In this document: one piece after another, positions 43,321 through 55,420 of the stretch
Layout: the number at the start of each line of letters is the position of its first letter
Numbering within the stretch: position 1 is the stretch's first letter
Origin: Prostheceraeus crozeri
Taxonomy: Eukaryota > Platyhelminthes > Polycladida > Euryleptidae
NCBI GenBank assembly: GCA_907163375.1
Contig: CAJQUW010007815.1
Coordinates: forward strand, 124,001 to 188,000
Length of the DNA: 64,000 nucleotides
Direction of reading: 5' to 3'
Translations under genes and position numbers: made by a program
Notes under the pieces: model-generated
What the model was told of the DNA's origin: nothing
Database searches by the model: none
What the model saw: only the letters and a program-made list of their open reading frames with translations

Positions 43321-44640
43321 GTTACACGGGAAGAAAGGGAAAAGGTCCAATGCTGTTAAACAAAGAATTCTCACGTAGTTTCGTTCAATTGTCTTATCGA
43401 TGCCATGCGATGATTTTTACGAAGTTTATTTACTTTGATTTACCTTGAATTTGAATAACTTTGAAATGTTCGAACGATTCTTTTTCATTTTGAAAAAATA
43501 TACACTTGTCATCATCCATTTTAGCAGTTCTGATTTTCTTGAAGGTACAACGGAAGCTGATTAGCAAGGAAGGCGCATTCAAATGTACACTTCTTGAGTG
43601 TACACTTCATCAGCAACGATGCCTATACATATTCCTTTCAAAATTTCCGTTGTATTTGTCATCAAACGAATAGGTAACAAGGACTTAAAGTTTTTCGCAA
43701 AGGAATCTTGTACAGCTGATGTAGGACCAGTATTTCAACATCAGGAAGTATCTACAATGTACTTCAAATATGATTAGATGGACAATCTCTGCAACATTTG
43801 CTTAAATATTTGCGAAATTACGTTATATCTACTATGAGATACCATTTGCATAAGGATCAACGCAATATGTTTCTTTGCATCGATTGCTCATAACCAGACA
43901 GTTTTTCTGTCGTTAACTGTGAAAGAATGTCAAAGTCATGACGCAGCTAAATTACTTCAACGTAAAACTCAGCAATCTCTGTTTTGAGGAAGCAATGATT
44001 TTCACATCCAACCAACGATTTCATGAAAGTTTATTCGTCAATCTTTTTTAAACGGCTTAAACATCTATCCAGAATTATTTAAAATGTCACGATGAAAATC
44101 GAGGAAGCATTAAAGAATAATTTTTGCAATTGAGACCTTCTTTGCAGTGTAGTAGCTTGGGAGCTTCTGTTGTTATTATCTAAGCAAGCATTCTCTATCT
44201 AAGTACTGTTTTAAACTCCAAGACAATGGAAGAATGTCTTCAGCAACATTCTTCATGTGGAGCAAATGAAAAATGAATGAAGCTGTTTCCCACAATAAAA
44301 CATTGATTGGCAATACTTTATTTACAATTTGTTAACGGCATCCTCATAGAACATATGTCAGTAAGTTCGTTTGTGCATAAATATGGTCTGGTGCACTTGC
44401 GAATCGTTTGACAAAATGTATGATATAATGCCAATATGTATATGTTTCATTCATAGTAAAGTGACATTAGACAGACAATTATTAATCACTGGGGTATGTG
44501 GAAACCAACAAGATGTATTAAGTTAATAAAGAAATTTAATTGAATATCTTTAATAAGTGAAACACCGCTGTATTCAGCACTGATCTATTTTTGGTTGTCA
44601 ATCTTTGACTTTTAGAGCCTCAACAATGCTTATCTAATAA
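43321..44640. other. No gene recognised
   Basis: AT-rich sequence without identifiable features. A short inverted pair GAGTGTACACTTC/AAATGTACACTTCTTGAG near 43580-43610 is seen but not interpreted. Confidence 0.45.
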
Positions 44641-44649
44641 TCTGTGTTA

Positions 44650-44850
44650 CCTTTGTACACTATTTTAAGCTGTTGTTCAATTTCTGAGTTAGTCTATTAC
44701 AGTTATGTGAATGTTCATTAATTGCGGTCGGATTCTTTTTATGCTCATGAATTTGCTGTTAAAGTCGGCGTTTAGTTTTGCCAATGTTTTGACTACTTGG
44801 ATTGCCCAAGCATGAAAATTCATAAACAACACACGACTTCATCAGTAGAA
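44650..44850 (-). pseudogene. Penelope-like GIY-YIG fragment
   Basis: Read on -: SCVVYEFSCLGNPSSQNIGK then TKRRL..QIHEHKKNPTAIN and EHSHNCNRL. This resembles the GIY-YIG nuclease region of Penelope-like elements (VYEF.C......YIGKT.R.L..R..EH....SAI..H...C). Upstream peptide scraps (SKSILLMKS) would fit the connector. Degenerate and short. Confidence 0.5.
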
Positions 44851-45285
44851 TTGATTTACTTTTAAGTGGGAAATTCTATTTTACTTTGCGTGTGCTAAAA
44901 GCCACTCTTCACGTCTACGTTATATTTCTTATATATTCTTTTTAAATTCTGCTGCTACAATGATAAGCTACAATGATAGAATGATATTACTCTTATGTAC
45001 GGTATGACAGTACAGATTATTCCATTGTCATTACCGCCATCAGTCTTCTTATCTTCTATTGATTGAATGTTTAAATATCGGCTTTGTTTTTTATGAATGA
45101 GTTTAACTCATTGCAGCGAACTGTCAGTTAGCACCAACGCTCAGTAAAAGATCATTCTAAATACTGTCGAATGTAACTAAGTATAGTCGTAGTCACCGAT
45201 GACCATTTACACCAAAGAAATTCAAAGTAGCTGCTCAAAATGCAGCTAAAATAAAATGTGACAGCTAAAGTTAAACAAGGCGTAA

Positions 45286-45525
45286 TCTTAGCTTACACTT
45301 TTTCCCGACACCCAGAGGATGATAATAAGCTGATGAGATCAATGCATTTCTTTTTATCGACATTCACTAAATTGCTATTATCTGGTGACGCACGAAGCAC
45401 GATCAGTGAGGGCATGCCGTTGCTTCCATTGTTTGCCCGTTGTTTTTAGCTACTGTTGGTCACAAATAGGCTTCAAAATTCGAAGTGTATACAATCTCCG
45501 GTTGCATTTCCTTTACGGAAATGCA
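45286..45525 (-). mobile_element. MITE copy 2 (same family as 30385-30616, inverted)
   Basis: Reverse-complement match to the 30.4-kb MITE across most of its length. The best-kept core is TGGTGACGCACGAAGCACGA, which reads SGDARSTISEGMPLLPL on +. The ends have drifted (AGCTTACAC on the left; CCTTTACGG on the right), so this is the older copy. Confidence 0.65.
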
Positions 45526-46743
45526 AATCCCACTTTACTTTACGTTACTTGTGAGTATCACTCCCAGTAATTGTAGTGAATCTACACACTCAACAACGGG
45601 GGTATGGATGCGGTTGAACAATCTTAAGACTTAGGACCTACCTCTTCACACCTGAAAATGAAGGAAGTAACATTACGATAGCCATTTCAGCAGTTGTCAA
45701 ATCTTTGTACTCCATGATAACGACAGAACGAGGCAAAACTGACAAGAATTGAATTTTCTCATCGTACTTAAGAGAGCAATGTCATAAATTCAAATTGTTA
45801 AATTTGTTGCGTTTTATTTCAAATTCTACTAGCGGGAGTTAGACATTTGAGCAATTTGTAGAGAAATCGAATTGTGAGAGCAGATGTTGTCAATTGTTTA
45901 TCGGTCACTAAAAATCGGCGGGATCAGTGTATATCCCTCAATCTCTAAAGTATTGCTTCGAATCACATGAAATTCACAGTGCGTCTAATGTATGAAGTAT
46001 CTATTGTATGAAACTTCTAAGGATGGTTTTCATTTGATCTAGCTTGCGTCTTTAATAAAATATATAGACTGGCATTTCAAACTTTAATACCGACCATTTT
46101 GACGATTTTGAAACTTTTCCGATATAAATTGCCTTAATGATAGCTACATTTTTGTTGTCGCTCTGGTCAAATGTATTGAAAATTTCCTTGTGAGCACACG
46201 CGGGGATTGATAAAATTGACTCGACCAAGGAATATTATTCAAGCATACATATGCACATATTGAAACGTGGAAGCTTTTCCTTCAAAAGTAATCATTTGAA
46301 TATATCCGTGAAGTGGGATTCTACAGTTCTCAGCAGCTTCAAATGTGATTAGCAAGAAAAAGGAAGACTTGCTGATGCCCAAAGAATTCAAATGAGCTGG
46401 AAAAAACACAAATTCAACTGCTTAAATATGCCACTACTGCTACATTTTAATAAATAGTATTCACATAGCATTTGAATTTCCAATGCTATGTTCGATGTCT
46501 GTGATTTAACATGTTTTAGTGACTCATGTTTGTACCATACTCTACTCATATTGAATATCGATGTGTTTCGTTGAATGTTTTCATGCAAAATGCTTCGAGA
46601 AAGTGGCAAAATTCAAGCCTCTGAAAAAATTACTTTTCAACACATGGCATAAATTTGACCTTGATGTTAGGTGAAAAGCTTGAAAATGCGCTAAAACTAG
46701 AGATGATCATAGCGAAAGTCGCTTCCCTTCGGTGTTGTTTAGC
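45526..46743. other. No gene recognised
   Basis: AT-rich sequence; nothing identifiable on either strand. Confidence 0.5.
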
Positions 46744-46747
46744 TTAA

Positions 46748-47343
46748 CCCTCACCAGTCCAAGATATTGGACAGCTTAACCATTGCAAGAGGTGATTTTA
46801 AAAATCACTCATTGATTTTAAAAGTCACCCATTAAAGATCACTATTCTTCACTTAGATTCTTCTTAATCATGAAATAAAGTAGGGCATGTAATTTATCCA
46901 AAGATCAAAGTTTACTTTCTCAATCTGGAAAGTACCCCCCCCCCAATCCCAATCGCTGCCAGTTTTTTCACCTTCTGCTTTATGTCATCCCTGTCTGAAG
47001 AATTTACCTCGTCAGGATTGACATCTCCGTGATGGCAAGTAGTGATAAATGCTTTGAATTACGATGTAGCCGTTCAGTCGACCACTCTTCTGTTCTTCTT
47101 AGCTTGGTCTCCACATCAAAAGAGACAAATATCAGCTACCTGCTCGAGGAATTGATACATGCACATGAATAGTAGGCAGACGATGTTGTCAACAATGATA
47201 GTCCAATGGATGTATGTCTCTACAATTGATGAAATACTCCAAGGAACAAAGTCAATCAGTGCAATTTATATGCCTTTGTGCAGTACGTCACCAACATAAA
47301 TGAAACGGGTGATTTTCAAGTTCACCCGTTGGACTTGCGAAGG
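46748..47343. mobile_element. piggyBac-type MITE, TTAA-flanked, ~0.6 kb
   Basis: TTAA stands at both borders (46744-46747 and 47344-47347), the invariable piggyBac target. Ends are inverted: CCCTCACCAGTCCAA on the left; the right end read inward is CCTTCGCAAGTCCAACGGG. Words CACCCATT/AACGGGTG recur inside. No transposase is recognisable in the interior, though the - strand contains helix-like scraps. Likely mobilised by a piggyBac transposase. Confidence 0.7.
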
Positions 47344-48314
47344 TTAAGACGACTGCAGTTGATTTTCTCCATTTATCAGCTAAAATGTCAAATAGCTGTG
47401 TAATAGCAATGACTCATCCACCTTTTGAAATCGACAAATTATTGCTTTCAGTAATGCTACATGAATTCTGTGGATTCTTCGATGCTTTTTTCTGTCATTT
47501 CATCTCCGTTGCAAGTTGAAGCAGTACCACGGAGAGTATATGTAGCTGGTGTACAATGTATTTGTTGCCACTCATGACAAAGGATCATTTAAGTGAATTT
47601 TATTTAATTAATGCATGAAACATTGAAATAAATTTGTCAGTTTGCGCCTTTAATGTCATCTTCTTCTGTTCTTCTAATTTCTTAATATTTAAAATTTACA
47701 AAATGCACCTAGAAAGTATGCCTTAATTTCTTTGCAATCTATTTTCATTCGATTTTCGATTGCGATTATCTGATTATTTTCCAAGCCTCTGACAATTTTG
47801 ATCGTTGATTGATGTTTTATGTTTCTAAAAGCGCATAAGTATTCGATTGGCAAATTCCAGCACAAATTCCCGGAAGTACTTTAGAACTAGTATGAAATAA
47901 GTGACATGTTTAAGATGACTTAATGACTTAATTGACGCTAAATTTACATTACATTTCATTTATCCGTGGAAGTCTCTTGCATCATATGTCTAACTTGATA
48001 AATATTGTTTCTCTCATTTATCTCCTATGTGTCACTAGGCTGGAAAATCCGCGGCTCAGCGAAACTGTCAAGTGGACAAAATCAACCAACTGGGTGGTAT
48101 TGCAAGTGACTGCCTGCGTCCCGTATTCTCACACTTTCATGTTCCCCCATTGAGACAATCATGGTGTCTGATTAACCCCTTAAATACAAAGGCTGGGTAA
48201 ATCTGACCTTTTCATAATTCATCTTAATAAACACTAACTACTTGAACATTAGGATTTAAGTAAGGAAGTAATCGTTTATTGGGAACTATTTGAAATCGCA
48301 ACATTACAAAATGG
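47344..48314. other. No gene recognised
   Basis: AT-rich; no identifiable gene or element end. Confidence 0.5.
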
Positions 48315-48330
48315 CTTCTACACAGTGTTT

Positions 48331-48500
48331 TTGAGCGGATCGAAATTCCGCTTTCGCTCGCTCATCGCTCATTTGCTCATATTCGCCCTTTCGCTCGCTC
48401 ATCGCTTAGTTCCTCAAAATCATCCTTTCGCTCGCTCACCGCTCAAAATCATCGAAAAATGCCGCACGCTCGCTCGCTCTTTTCTCGATAATGCCCCCCT
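48331..48500. repeat. CGCTCGCTC-rich left subterminal array of the hAT element
   Basis: At least eight copies of CGCTCGCTCA/TCGCTC words, irregularly spaced by 10-25 bases. A matching array at 52087-52222 carries the words on the same strand even though the ends are inverted. Confidence 0.8.
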
Positions 48501-49059
48501 TTATTCCACAAACCTTTTTTATGTTCAAAGCTAATTCCATGCTTTTGTTTTAATAAACACCTTTTAGGCGTAAAAGGGAAATTCATCAATTCATTTTAAG
48601 TGAAATTTGAACCACAATGAAATAATGTAGACAATCATACCAATGTATTAAGAAGGTAGCTATTTCAGAAAATTAGTTGAAGCAATATATTTTGTTGTAC
48701 ATAACCACAGAATTCTTTTTATATGTATAGAAATGGGCAATAATCTAAACTTGATCTTACATGCTGATCACATGAATCAGTATATACAATTCTTGGCGCA
48801 AAACTTGGAGAAAATTCGCAAGGTGCGTCAAGAAACCCTGTAATGCGTTGACAATTGAAAGTGAACTTAAATGAAATCGTGACAAAATGATAGATAATTC
48901 CTAAAGTACCTAAAGATAAAATACATGACTGGGTACTGAGTAATCAACTCAGCAGTAATTAATCACTGAGTGTTGGAAATCTGCTATAAAAAGAATCCCT
49001 TGATAAACGAAATTGCTGAATTATGTGAAGCAGAAAATGCTGCACCCAAAACGACCTGA

Positions 49060-50110
49060 CACATTGGCGCCAGCCGTCATTGAGATTTCGGTCCACTAAG
49101 TTCAGTATCTGTCAAGATGGTCGGTCCGCAGCTCGTTGCGCCCAGGTCCTACCTTCTTCCACTTTTGCACTCAACTTCTTCATGGTGGTGTTTAAACTCA
49201 AGCACCCGCTTTAACAAGAAATTTCCTCACCGATGGAGCAACGAAATAGCGACATCCCACTCTCAGAAGGCATGAGCTCATATTTCCACCCTTGCTTCTA
49301 AATCCCTTCGGCCAGTTCTTTATATTTCGCAGTTTTCTCTTCATGGGCATCCCTAACGCTCTCTTCCCAGGGGACAGTTAGTTCACCCATTATCACTTTC
49401 TTCCCTATCGCGTCGATCAACACTAGATGAGGTCGTTGGTCAGATAGGGATAATTCATCTGGCAGCTGTCTATCCACTCAAGTGGATCACTTCCGATCAC
49501 TTCCTACTTCTGCGGTACAGATCGCACGATGAGTCTTTCGTCTCTTGGTTTTTCCACTCGGTACAAAGTCAATTCCCGTTGTTACTTACCTGTAGGGGAG
49601 ACCTGTGTAAAGTTGGTGGAACCGCCGAGCGGAATCATTATTTAGTACAGCGAGATCCTGTTCGAAACAACTTCTACTTTATCAATTTCAGCCCCTGATC
49701 AGATTCCACAAATTCGCAGTCGCTAAAGAGAAATTCAAATTTAAAGATAGTAGTGGTTTCTTTGCGTGGTTCCGCTAACTTCACAAACGTGGGGGGAGAG
49801 AGACTTCTTCCACTTTCGCTTGCATGACCAAGCATGCTCTCTATAGTGCCACATGATAGCCAGAGAGGGCACGACGAGGATTGGCATGTCACACAGATAA
49901 CACTGTGGGTCGGTCCGTATTCCTCAACGTGTCAGATTAGCAGGGGGATGGAACACATCATATGTCCATTGATGCTTCCGCTTCACTGCCAGTAGCCCAT
50001 GTTCCACCAATCGTTCCATGAGAGCTTGCAAACTTCAACTCCCCAGTTGAGCCATCTGCCAATGTCCAACATTTGGACATCTTTCCAGACTCCCACACTC
50101 TTGCGACCAC
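49060..50110 (-). pseudogene. LINE fragment with restriction-like-endonuclease tail
   Basis: Read on -, first a zinc-finger-like segment (about 50100-49730): PQCYLCDMPILVVPSLAIMW and REHAWSCKRKWKKSLSPHVC. Then FVPSGKTKRRKTHRAIC, and at about 49435-49300 HLVLIDAIGKKVIMGELTVP followed by WEESVRDAHEEKTAKYKELA. The D...ELTVPWE string is the restriction-like endonuclease core that follows the reverse transcriptase in R2/NeSL-type LINEs. Several stops and frame changes occur, and no reverse transcriptase remains. It lies inside the hAT element. Confidence 0.6.
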
Positions 50111-52086
50111 TTTCCATAAGCACTATGCTTATTTCTTACTGCATATCGTAGTAAGCTTGTTTGTAGCCTGTACACCGCACGTAAATAGTACAGTAGACTG
50201 CATGCGAAGATAGAGCAAATTAACTGCAAATGTTGTGTAAACTGCCACGAGGTAGGAAAAATATCGCTCCCTTAAATTAAGGATGATTTTGATTTTTTCG
50301 CGAAATAAAATTGACTGAAAGTGAAGAGCCTTTAAACTGACCATGGAGACGAAGAGCATCGAGGAATTTTACTTCGCAAAAAAATCGTAATAAACTTGAA
50401 AGAGCAATATTTTACTTACCTCCTGGAAAGTTGCATGATGAATAACCTTACGCATAGGACAACAAAAGATCTAATTGCAAGTACAATATCCTAAATTGAA
50501 CTCAAAGCATTTCAACTGTATGGTACAGTTGAAATGCATGGTTCGATTTTCAATATCTTAGTTGTAATCAACTCTCAGCACTTTATATTTTATCTATAAA
50601 GAAATCATCGTAGCTGTATAATCGAGACAGTACTATTACGAAAGCTGTTTAAAATGTTAGAATATATACTCTGACACCTTTATTAATGGTTTTTTGAAAC
50701 GAGTTGGAAAAATCAATCTTTAAATTGTCTAACTATTATTTATTGACCTCCAACAATTCTTTGTCCAACATGTTGATCTCAAGTGAAGAAAGAAGAATTA
50801 CTTGTAAGTATAACATATAAATCACAGTTGAAAGAGATGTCTTTGCATTGACATTCACCGTGGCAAGGAATAGAAAGAAGGGTGCAGCAGAGCGGAGTCG
50901 GCATGATCACCCAAGATTTATCACTCCAACTGATAACTACTCATTATTTTAATTGTTGGACACCATTAAATGTTGTATTCCTTTTCACTTGATAATGCCT
51001 CTGGTATATTGTTCAAATGAGCTGTTAAAGATCAATAGCTATCAAGAAGACATTTTAAAACCTGATTATTCTAACTTCAGGAGCCTATCAGAAAAAGGAT
51101 GTAAGCAAAATAAACAATTAGTATTACACAATGGTACAATTAGAAGATTTTCAACTACTTAATAAATATCCATACCGGAGAGGGACAATTCGGTCACCCG
51201 ATTTTTTGATGTGATCCTCGTAAAACTAAGCCGCCCGACCTACAATTTTGTGACCTAAAGTTTAGCGTATTTTCAAATTTTTCACTGAAATCATTAAATT
51301 AAGTTCGGTAAAATTTCAACTTTGAAAAAAATCTGCCGAAATTGGTGATTTTAAATTTTGAATTGCTTTTTGCAACATGGAGATGAATCAGTTGGAGTAA
51401 ATGAACATCGCGATAAGAAAGCTTAGACCCTAAATATGTTGTACCGTGAATTTCATGTGATTTGAAACATTGGTACGGAAGTTAAGGGAAGACCGATTCA
51501 GTCCTACGCGCTTCACATTCCGGTATGAATAGGGTTAAAATGAAGTAAAATCAATATACCGTACAGTGGAAGCCATGCATATATGTTGTTCGTGTGTAGG
51601 CCTAATATGGTTGGTTTCAATTTTTCCACAATTTGTAGTTCTGTCATGCTTGACGGTACTGAAATGTCTCAGGGATCTGCATGTGGATATGTTCCAGCAA
51701 CGAAATGTTTCTATCAAATTAAAGCATCTCATAATGGCTTCGTGCAAATCCGGAGACGGTTAGTTCATCTATGGGGCGAAGTGATGATTGGGAGACCGAT
51801 TCAAAAGATATGTGAATAAATAATGTGTCGATGGTCAGATGTTCAGCATATCATCGATTACAAAGACCTTCTTCTTGCTAAATTCATATCCACAAGTACG
51901 TATAATACAGACAGGCATTCAATGCATATTGTCAAGAGTGAGAGATCCACAGATGAGAAAAAAGTGACGATGCTTTGTTCATCAATCAAGTTTTATAAAT
52001 GCATGCACTAGGAACCATTTTTAAAATAGCTTTTCAAATATTTCGCTTTTTTGATTATTTGATCTTTTTATAGTTTTTCTAAAAAT
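50111..52086. other. No gene recognised (interior of hAT element)
   Basis: AT-rich sequence with a short perfect palindrome GCATTTCAACTGTA..TACAGTTGAAATGC at about 50507-50537. No coding features can be named. Confidence 0.5.
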
Positions 52087-52222
52087 GGCTCGCTCAACCG
52101 CTCGCTCACGACAAAAAATCACCGCTCGCTCGCTCAATTTTCGCTCACGGAATATTTTTTTCGCTCGCTCATCCGCTCATCCGCTCATCAAAAATTTAAA
52201 AAAATACCGCTCGCTCAAAAAC
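52087..52222. repeat. CGCTCGCTC-rich right subterminal array of the hAT element
   Basis: Repeated CGCTCGCTCA and CCGCTCATC words up to the right end CGCTCAAAAACACTG. Confidence 0.8.
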
Positions 52223-52604
52223 ACTGCTTTTACATGATAATGATATGCATATAAATGAATCCATGAAACAAAGACAAAAAATCAGCAGCTTCATAAAAGC
52301 CAAATGCTAGCAGATATGCAACAGATCATTAGCCATAATACATGTCATCGGCTGTGTGTTGCGTTCTTTGTTGTGGTTTGCGTGTTCTTTGTTGTTACTG
52401 TTGAATTAGTATAAATAATAATTGAAGTTTCCAGCCTCATCCTTCATTGCAGCAATGAATTGATTCTTTGATGCATTGACACTTTTTTTTCTATTGCTAT
52501 TGTGACTATCGTATTATTCAATGCTATGTGCCTCGTGACGAAATGTCGATCACGACTCATATTCGCAGTAAATGATATTTTGTTCACAACAAGATTTGAT
52601 CTGG

Positions 52605-53157
52605 AACGAGAAGGTTGTTCTAACAAGCTATCACGGCGACATGAGTGTCAAGTTGGTGGATGTAATGAGAAAGTTCAAGGGTGCTCCTGGCGAGGATGTT
52701 GACTTGTGGTTGGACCGCTTTACCGTTGCTGTGGACCTAACCTCAAGTGCAAAATCAAAGGCTGAGAAAGAAGAAGAAATGGCTCTACTGACTCCGCTCT
52801 TCCTTGAAGATGCTGCATATTCTACTTGGAAGCAGATTCCAGCTTCTGACAAGGCAGATATGTCGAAAGTAAGAGCCGCTCTCCGGCGTGTTTTCGGTAA
52901 GAGCAAGCTGAGGGCATGGTCAGAGCTAAAAGTCATCACGATGCTCCCTGGGGATTCCGTTGATGTCATCTCAGAGGAAATCAAAGCTCTCCTCACGACT
53001 ATCCTGGCCGGTGCTCCACCTGATTCTATCGTGTCTCTCTATCTGATTGACGCATTGCCAAGAGTCATATCAGACCAGGTGAAAATGCAGCAGGGTGATG
53101 AGTTGGATTTGCAAAAGGTGCTCAGTTACTCCAAATCGCTTATGACATCCTATGATG
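52605..53157 (+). pseudogene. LTR-retrotransposon-type Gag (capsid) fragment
   Basis: The reading VDVMRKFKGAPGEDVDLWLD, FTVAVDLTSSAKSKAEKEEE, ALLTPLFLEDAAYSTWKQIP, KVRAALRRVFGKSKLRAWSE is the helical capsid domain common to Ty3/gypsy-like Gag proteins. At about 53157 the similarity stops where a LINE 3' end begins. GC content is higher than in the flanks. No protease, reverse transcriptase, integrase or LTR was found nearby. It is an isolated fossil piece. Confidence 0.55.
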
Positions 53158-54350
53158 AGTCGACATGTGGTACTGTTGCGATCGGCCAAGCGAGAACTAC
53201 AAGTCTACATACGATTGGGCACAAGTTCATGCAACGAATGGCTTTTAAAACATTCACATTTTGAAAGAATGTCCAAAACTCTACGTTTGCGCAAATCACA
53301 TCAATTTGGAGACCTGGAACAGCGACAATGTTTACCACAAACAATGCGGTGTGCACGTCTTTGGAAAGCGTCGAGTAATGTTTCAATTTTGGCAGGTAAG
53401 AAACATAGAAGAGGACATGCATACAACAACAGAGATGTAATGAGACCATGATATTCACCAATTAGTTCACTACGAGAAACTGAAGACTTCAAAATTCTCA
53501 TGACATACAATCCATGGGAAGCAGTCTTGAGAATGATTTTAAAATGGCTGTCCCACGACAAGGTATTGGTCCAAAGGATTCCAAGGATTTTTATGTTATC
53601 GACAACTGGGATGTCAGGGAGTGATGCATGAGTAGATATGATGTTAGATGCCTTGCGAGGTATGATCATCTGCTGAGATTTTTTAAATTTGAGGGTCAAT
53701 TGATTATCTCGAATACAGCCTTTGACATGCACAAAGCTATCGTAAAAATTGCAGATTAGGAGAGGTTCAATTAATGCAATATCATCTGCATAAATTACAG
53801 CTGAGGACGGCGAAAGCATAGAAAGTGAGTCGATGAAGCAGATAAACAAACAAGGGCCCAAAACAGAGCCTTGATGCACACCCGACGGCGTCAGGAATAA
53901 TGGGCCTTAGGAGTCATTTATCTTGATGCATTGGTAGCGATCCGATAAGTAGCTCTTCAACCATAAAATGAACCCCTTTTCAATACTGTTTCTGCGGAGA
54001 TGGTCGAGCAACAGTTCATGATGAATCTTCTCAAATGCCTTAGACAGGTCCAAACAGGTTAGTCAAACTGCCTTCACTTCGAAAGATTCGAGAAACGACG
54101 TGATGCTATTGTGAACCCTCACGAGTGCAGCATCAGTAGAACCATGACTTCGGAGAGCATATTGATGGGGCCGAACATCTTAATAAGATCAGGAAGGATT
54201 GAATGCAATACAATGCACTCGAAAATCTTGGAGACAGTGGGCAACAAAGATATTGGGCGAAAGTCTTTGATAGTCGGAGATCTTTTTTTCGGAGATTTCG
54301 TGACTTTCCTTTGCAATCTTCAACTACAACATCAAATTCGATACGATTTC
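53157..54350 (-). mobile_element. Rex1/CR1-like LINE, reverse-transcriptase half, decayed
   Basis: Read on -: KDFRPISLLPTVSKIFECIV (RT motif 1), VLTCLDLSKAFEKIHHELLL (motif with catalytic D), IEKGFILWLKSYLSDRYQCI, VHQGSVLGPCLFICFIDSL, AVIYADDIALIEPL (YADD catalytic box), VDNIKILGILWTNTLSWDSH, LLLYACPLLCFLPAKIETLL, FQRRAHRIVCGKHCRCS, then the short tail SHSLHELCPIV. A few stops and frame changes occur. The copy is 5'-truncated near 54350 and its 3' end abuts the Gag fragment at about 53157. Confidence 0.8.
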
Positions 54351-54935
54351 TTCTGCATTTGTTAAATTCCTGTTACAGGTCCTAGTAATGGAGGTCAATT
54401 CGACCTCCCGTTGTATTTTACGCATCATTAAAAAAACTAACAAATACTGCTTTGTGCTTACAATAGATATTTCATCACATATTTCATCAGATGTATTTAA
54501 ATGACTGACAAAATACTAGCTGTCTCTGTTTTGAAAATAATTAGTGGCTACCGAGTTTTGTACGTGCACAGCCCATTGCTCACATGGAATCTTTACATGC
54601 ATATATTTCGGTATCACAATATATACCAAATTTTTACATGCACGTGTATACATGTATTTTTCGGTCCTACAAAATACACCAAATTTCTATAAAATATAAC
54701 TTATTGATTACAGAGTTGTGTTTGATTTCAATTATAACAGTTTACGGCATGCAATCGCGGTAACGAATGACTTTTTCACTGTGTTGCCCGCAAACTGGGA
54801 GGTCACGCACGCTACACTTTGTATTTGTTTCGTTACAATCGCGAGATGTTCAACCATCTACGAAGCATTTGGAACATCGCTTTCTTTGGTTTGCCACTTC
54901 ATGCTGGATTGATAAGCGGGGATTCGGTTGATCTG

Positions 54936-55420
54936 TCATCCTTGAAAGATTTGCCACGATATCTGCATACGTAAACCGATCGGTTCATTCAGACGAGATC
55001 TCATATGACTCTGCACCAACTCGGTAGCTAACTGAATCAAAAAGGAACGCCTTGCTATTCTTGGATTTTGACGAAAATTTGGATGATGATGATTGTATAT
55101 GGTCCGCGCATTGATGCCCGTGACGTCAAGAATATTGTGCAAATGAACGAGTGGCCATCTCAGGACTCGAAAGCGCATGGTGAAGCCTTTGCATATTTCA
55201 TCCAAAACGTTTACTCCTGCTCTTCTAGAATTAAACAAAAATTGAAAGTCACTCTTTTCAGAACGAGACGCAAGATACATTGTGGTGCATCGTGGACAGA
55301 AGACAGACATTCGATTTCTCTTCACTTGTGAACTTTGTAGAGTGACTCTGTTGCCAGTTCCACTAAAGACAAACTTCGACTCACCTGGAATCATCTTGCT
55401 GTGCAAAATTGGAGGAATTC
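54936..55420 (-). pseudogene. piggyBac transposase relic, C-terminal part
   Basis: Read on -: SRRAGVNVLDEICKGFTMRF, RVLRWPLVHLHNILDVTGIN, ARTIYNHHHPNF, RRSFLIQLATELVQSHMRSR. The GV..LD...., RRWP.....N.LD...IN and SRR.FL..L...L strings are the last third of PGBD-type piggyBac transposases, including the final catalytic acid (GVNVLDE). The preceding portion (MIPGESKFVFSGTGNRVTLQ) matches the variable lead-in. This piece is separated from the middle part (57087-57600) by a nested repeat cluster. Confidence 0.75.

Larger units (their letters stand above)
48323..52226. mobile_element. hAT-type non-autonomous element, 3.9 kb
   Basis: Inverted ends CAGTGTTTTTGAGCG, the CAGTG start being typical of hAT. 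The flanks CTTCTACA (48315-48322) and CTTTTACA (52227-52234) form an 8-bp target duplication with one change, again hAT-like. No hAT transposase (RNaseH, BED or dimerisation domain) is readable inside. The first and last ~170 bp are packed with CGCTCGCTC words. The interior holds a LINE fragment (49.06-50.11 kb) and AT-rich filler, so the element grew by accretion or captured the fragment. Confidence 0.72.

Noticed and set aside
45328-45340. CTGATGAG in the 45-kb MITE as a hammerhead box
   Set aside because: No stem II, GAAA or pairing stem I follows at the needed distance.
46936-46946. C-run as a structured regulatory site
   Set aside because: A plain homopolymer run inside a MITE; no further support.
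52572-53264. Whole 230-codon + frame as one gene
   Set aside because: Only the part up to about 53157 is Gag-like; the remainder is the complement of the LINE tail.
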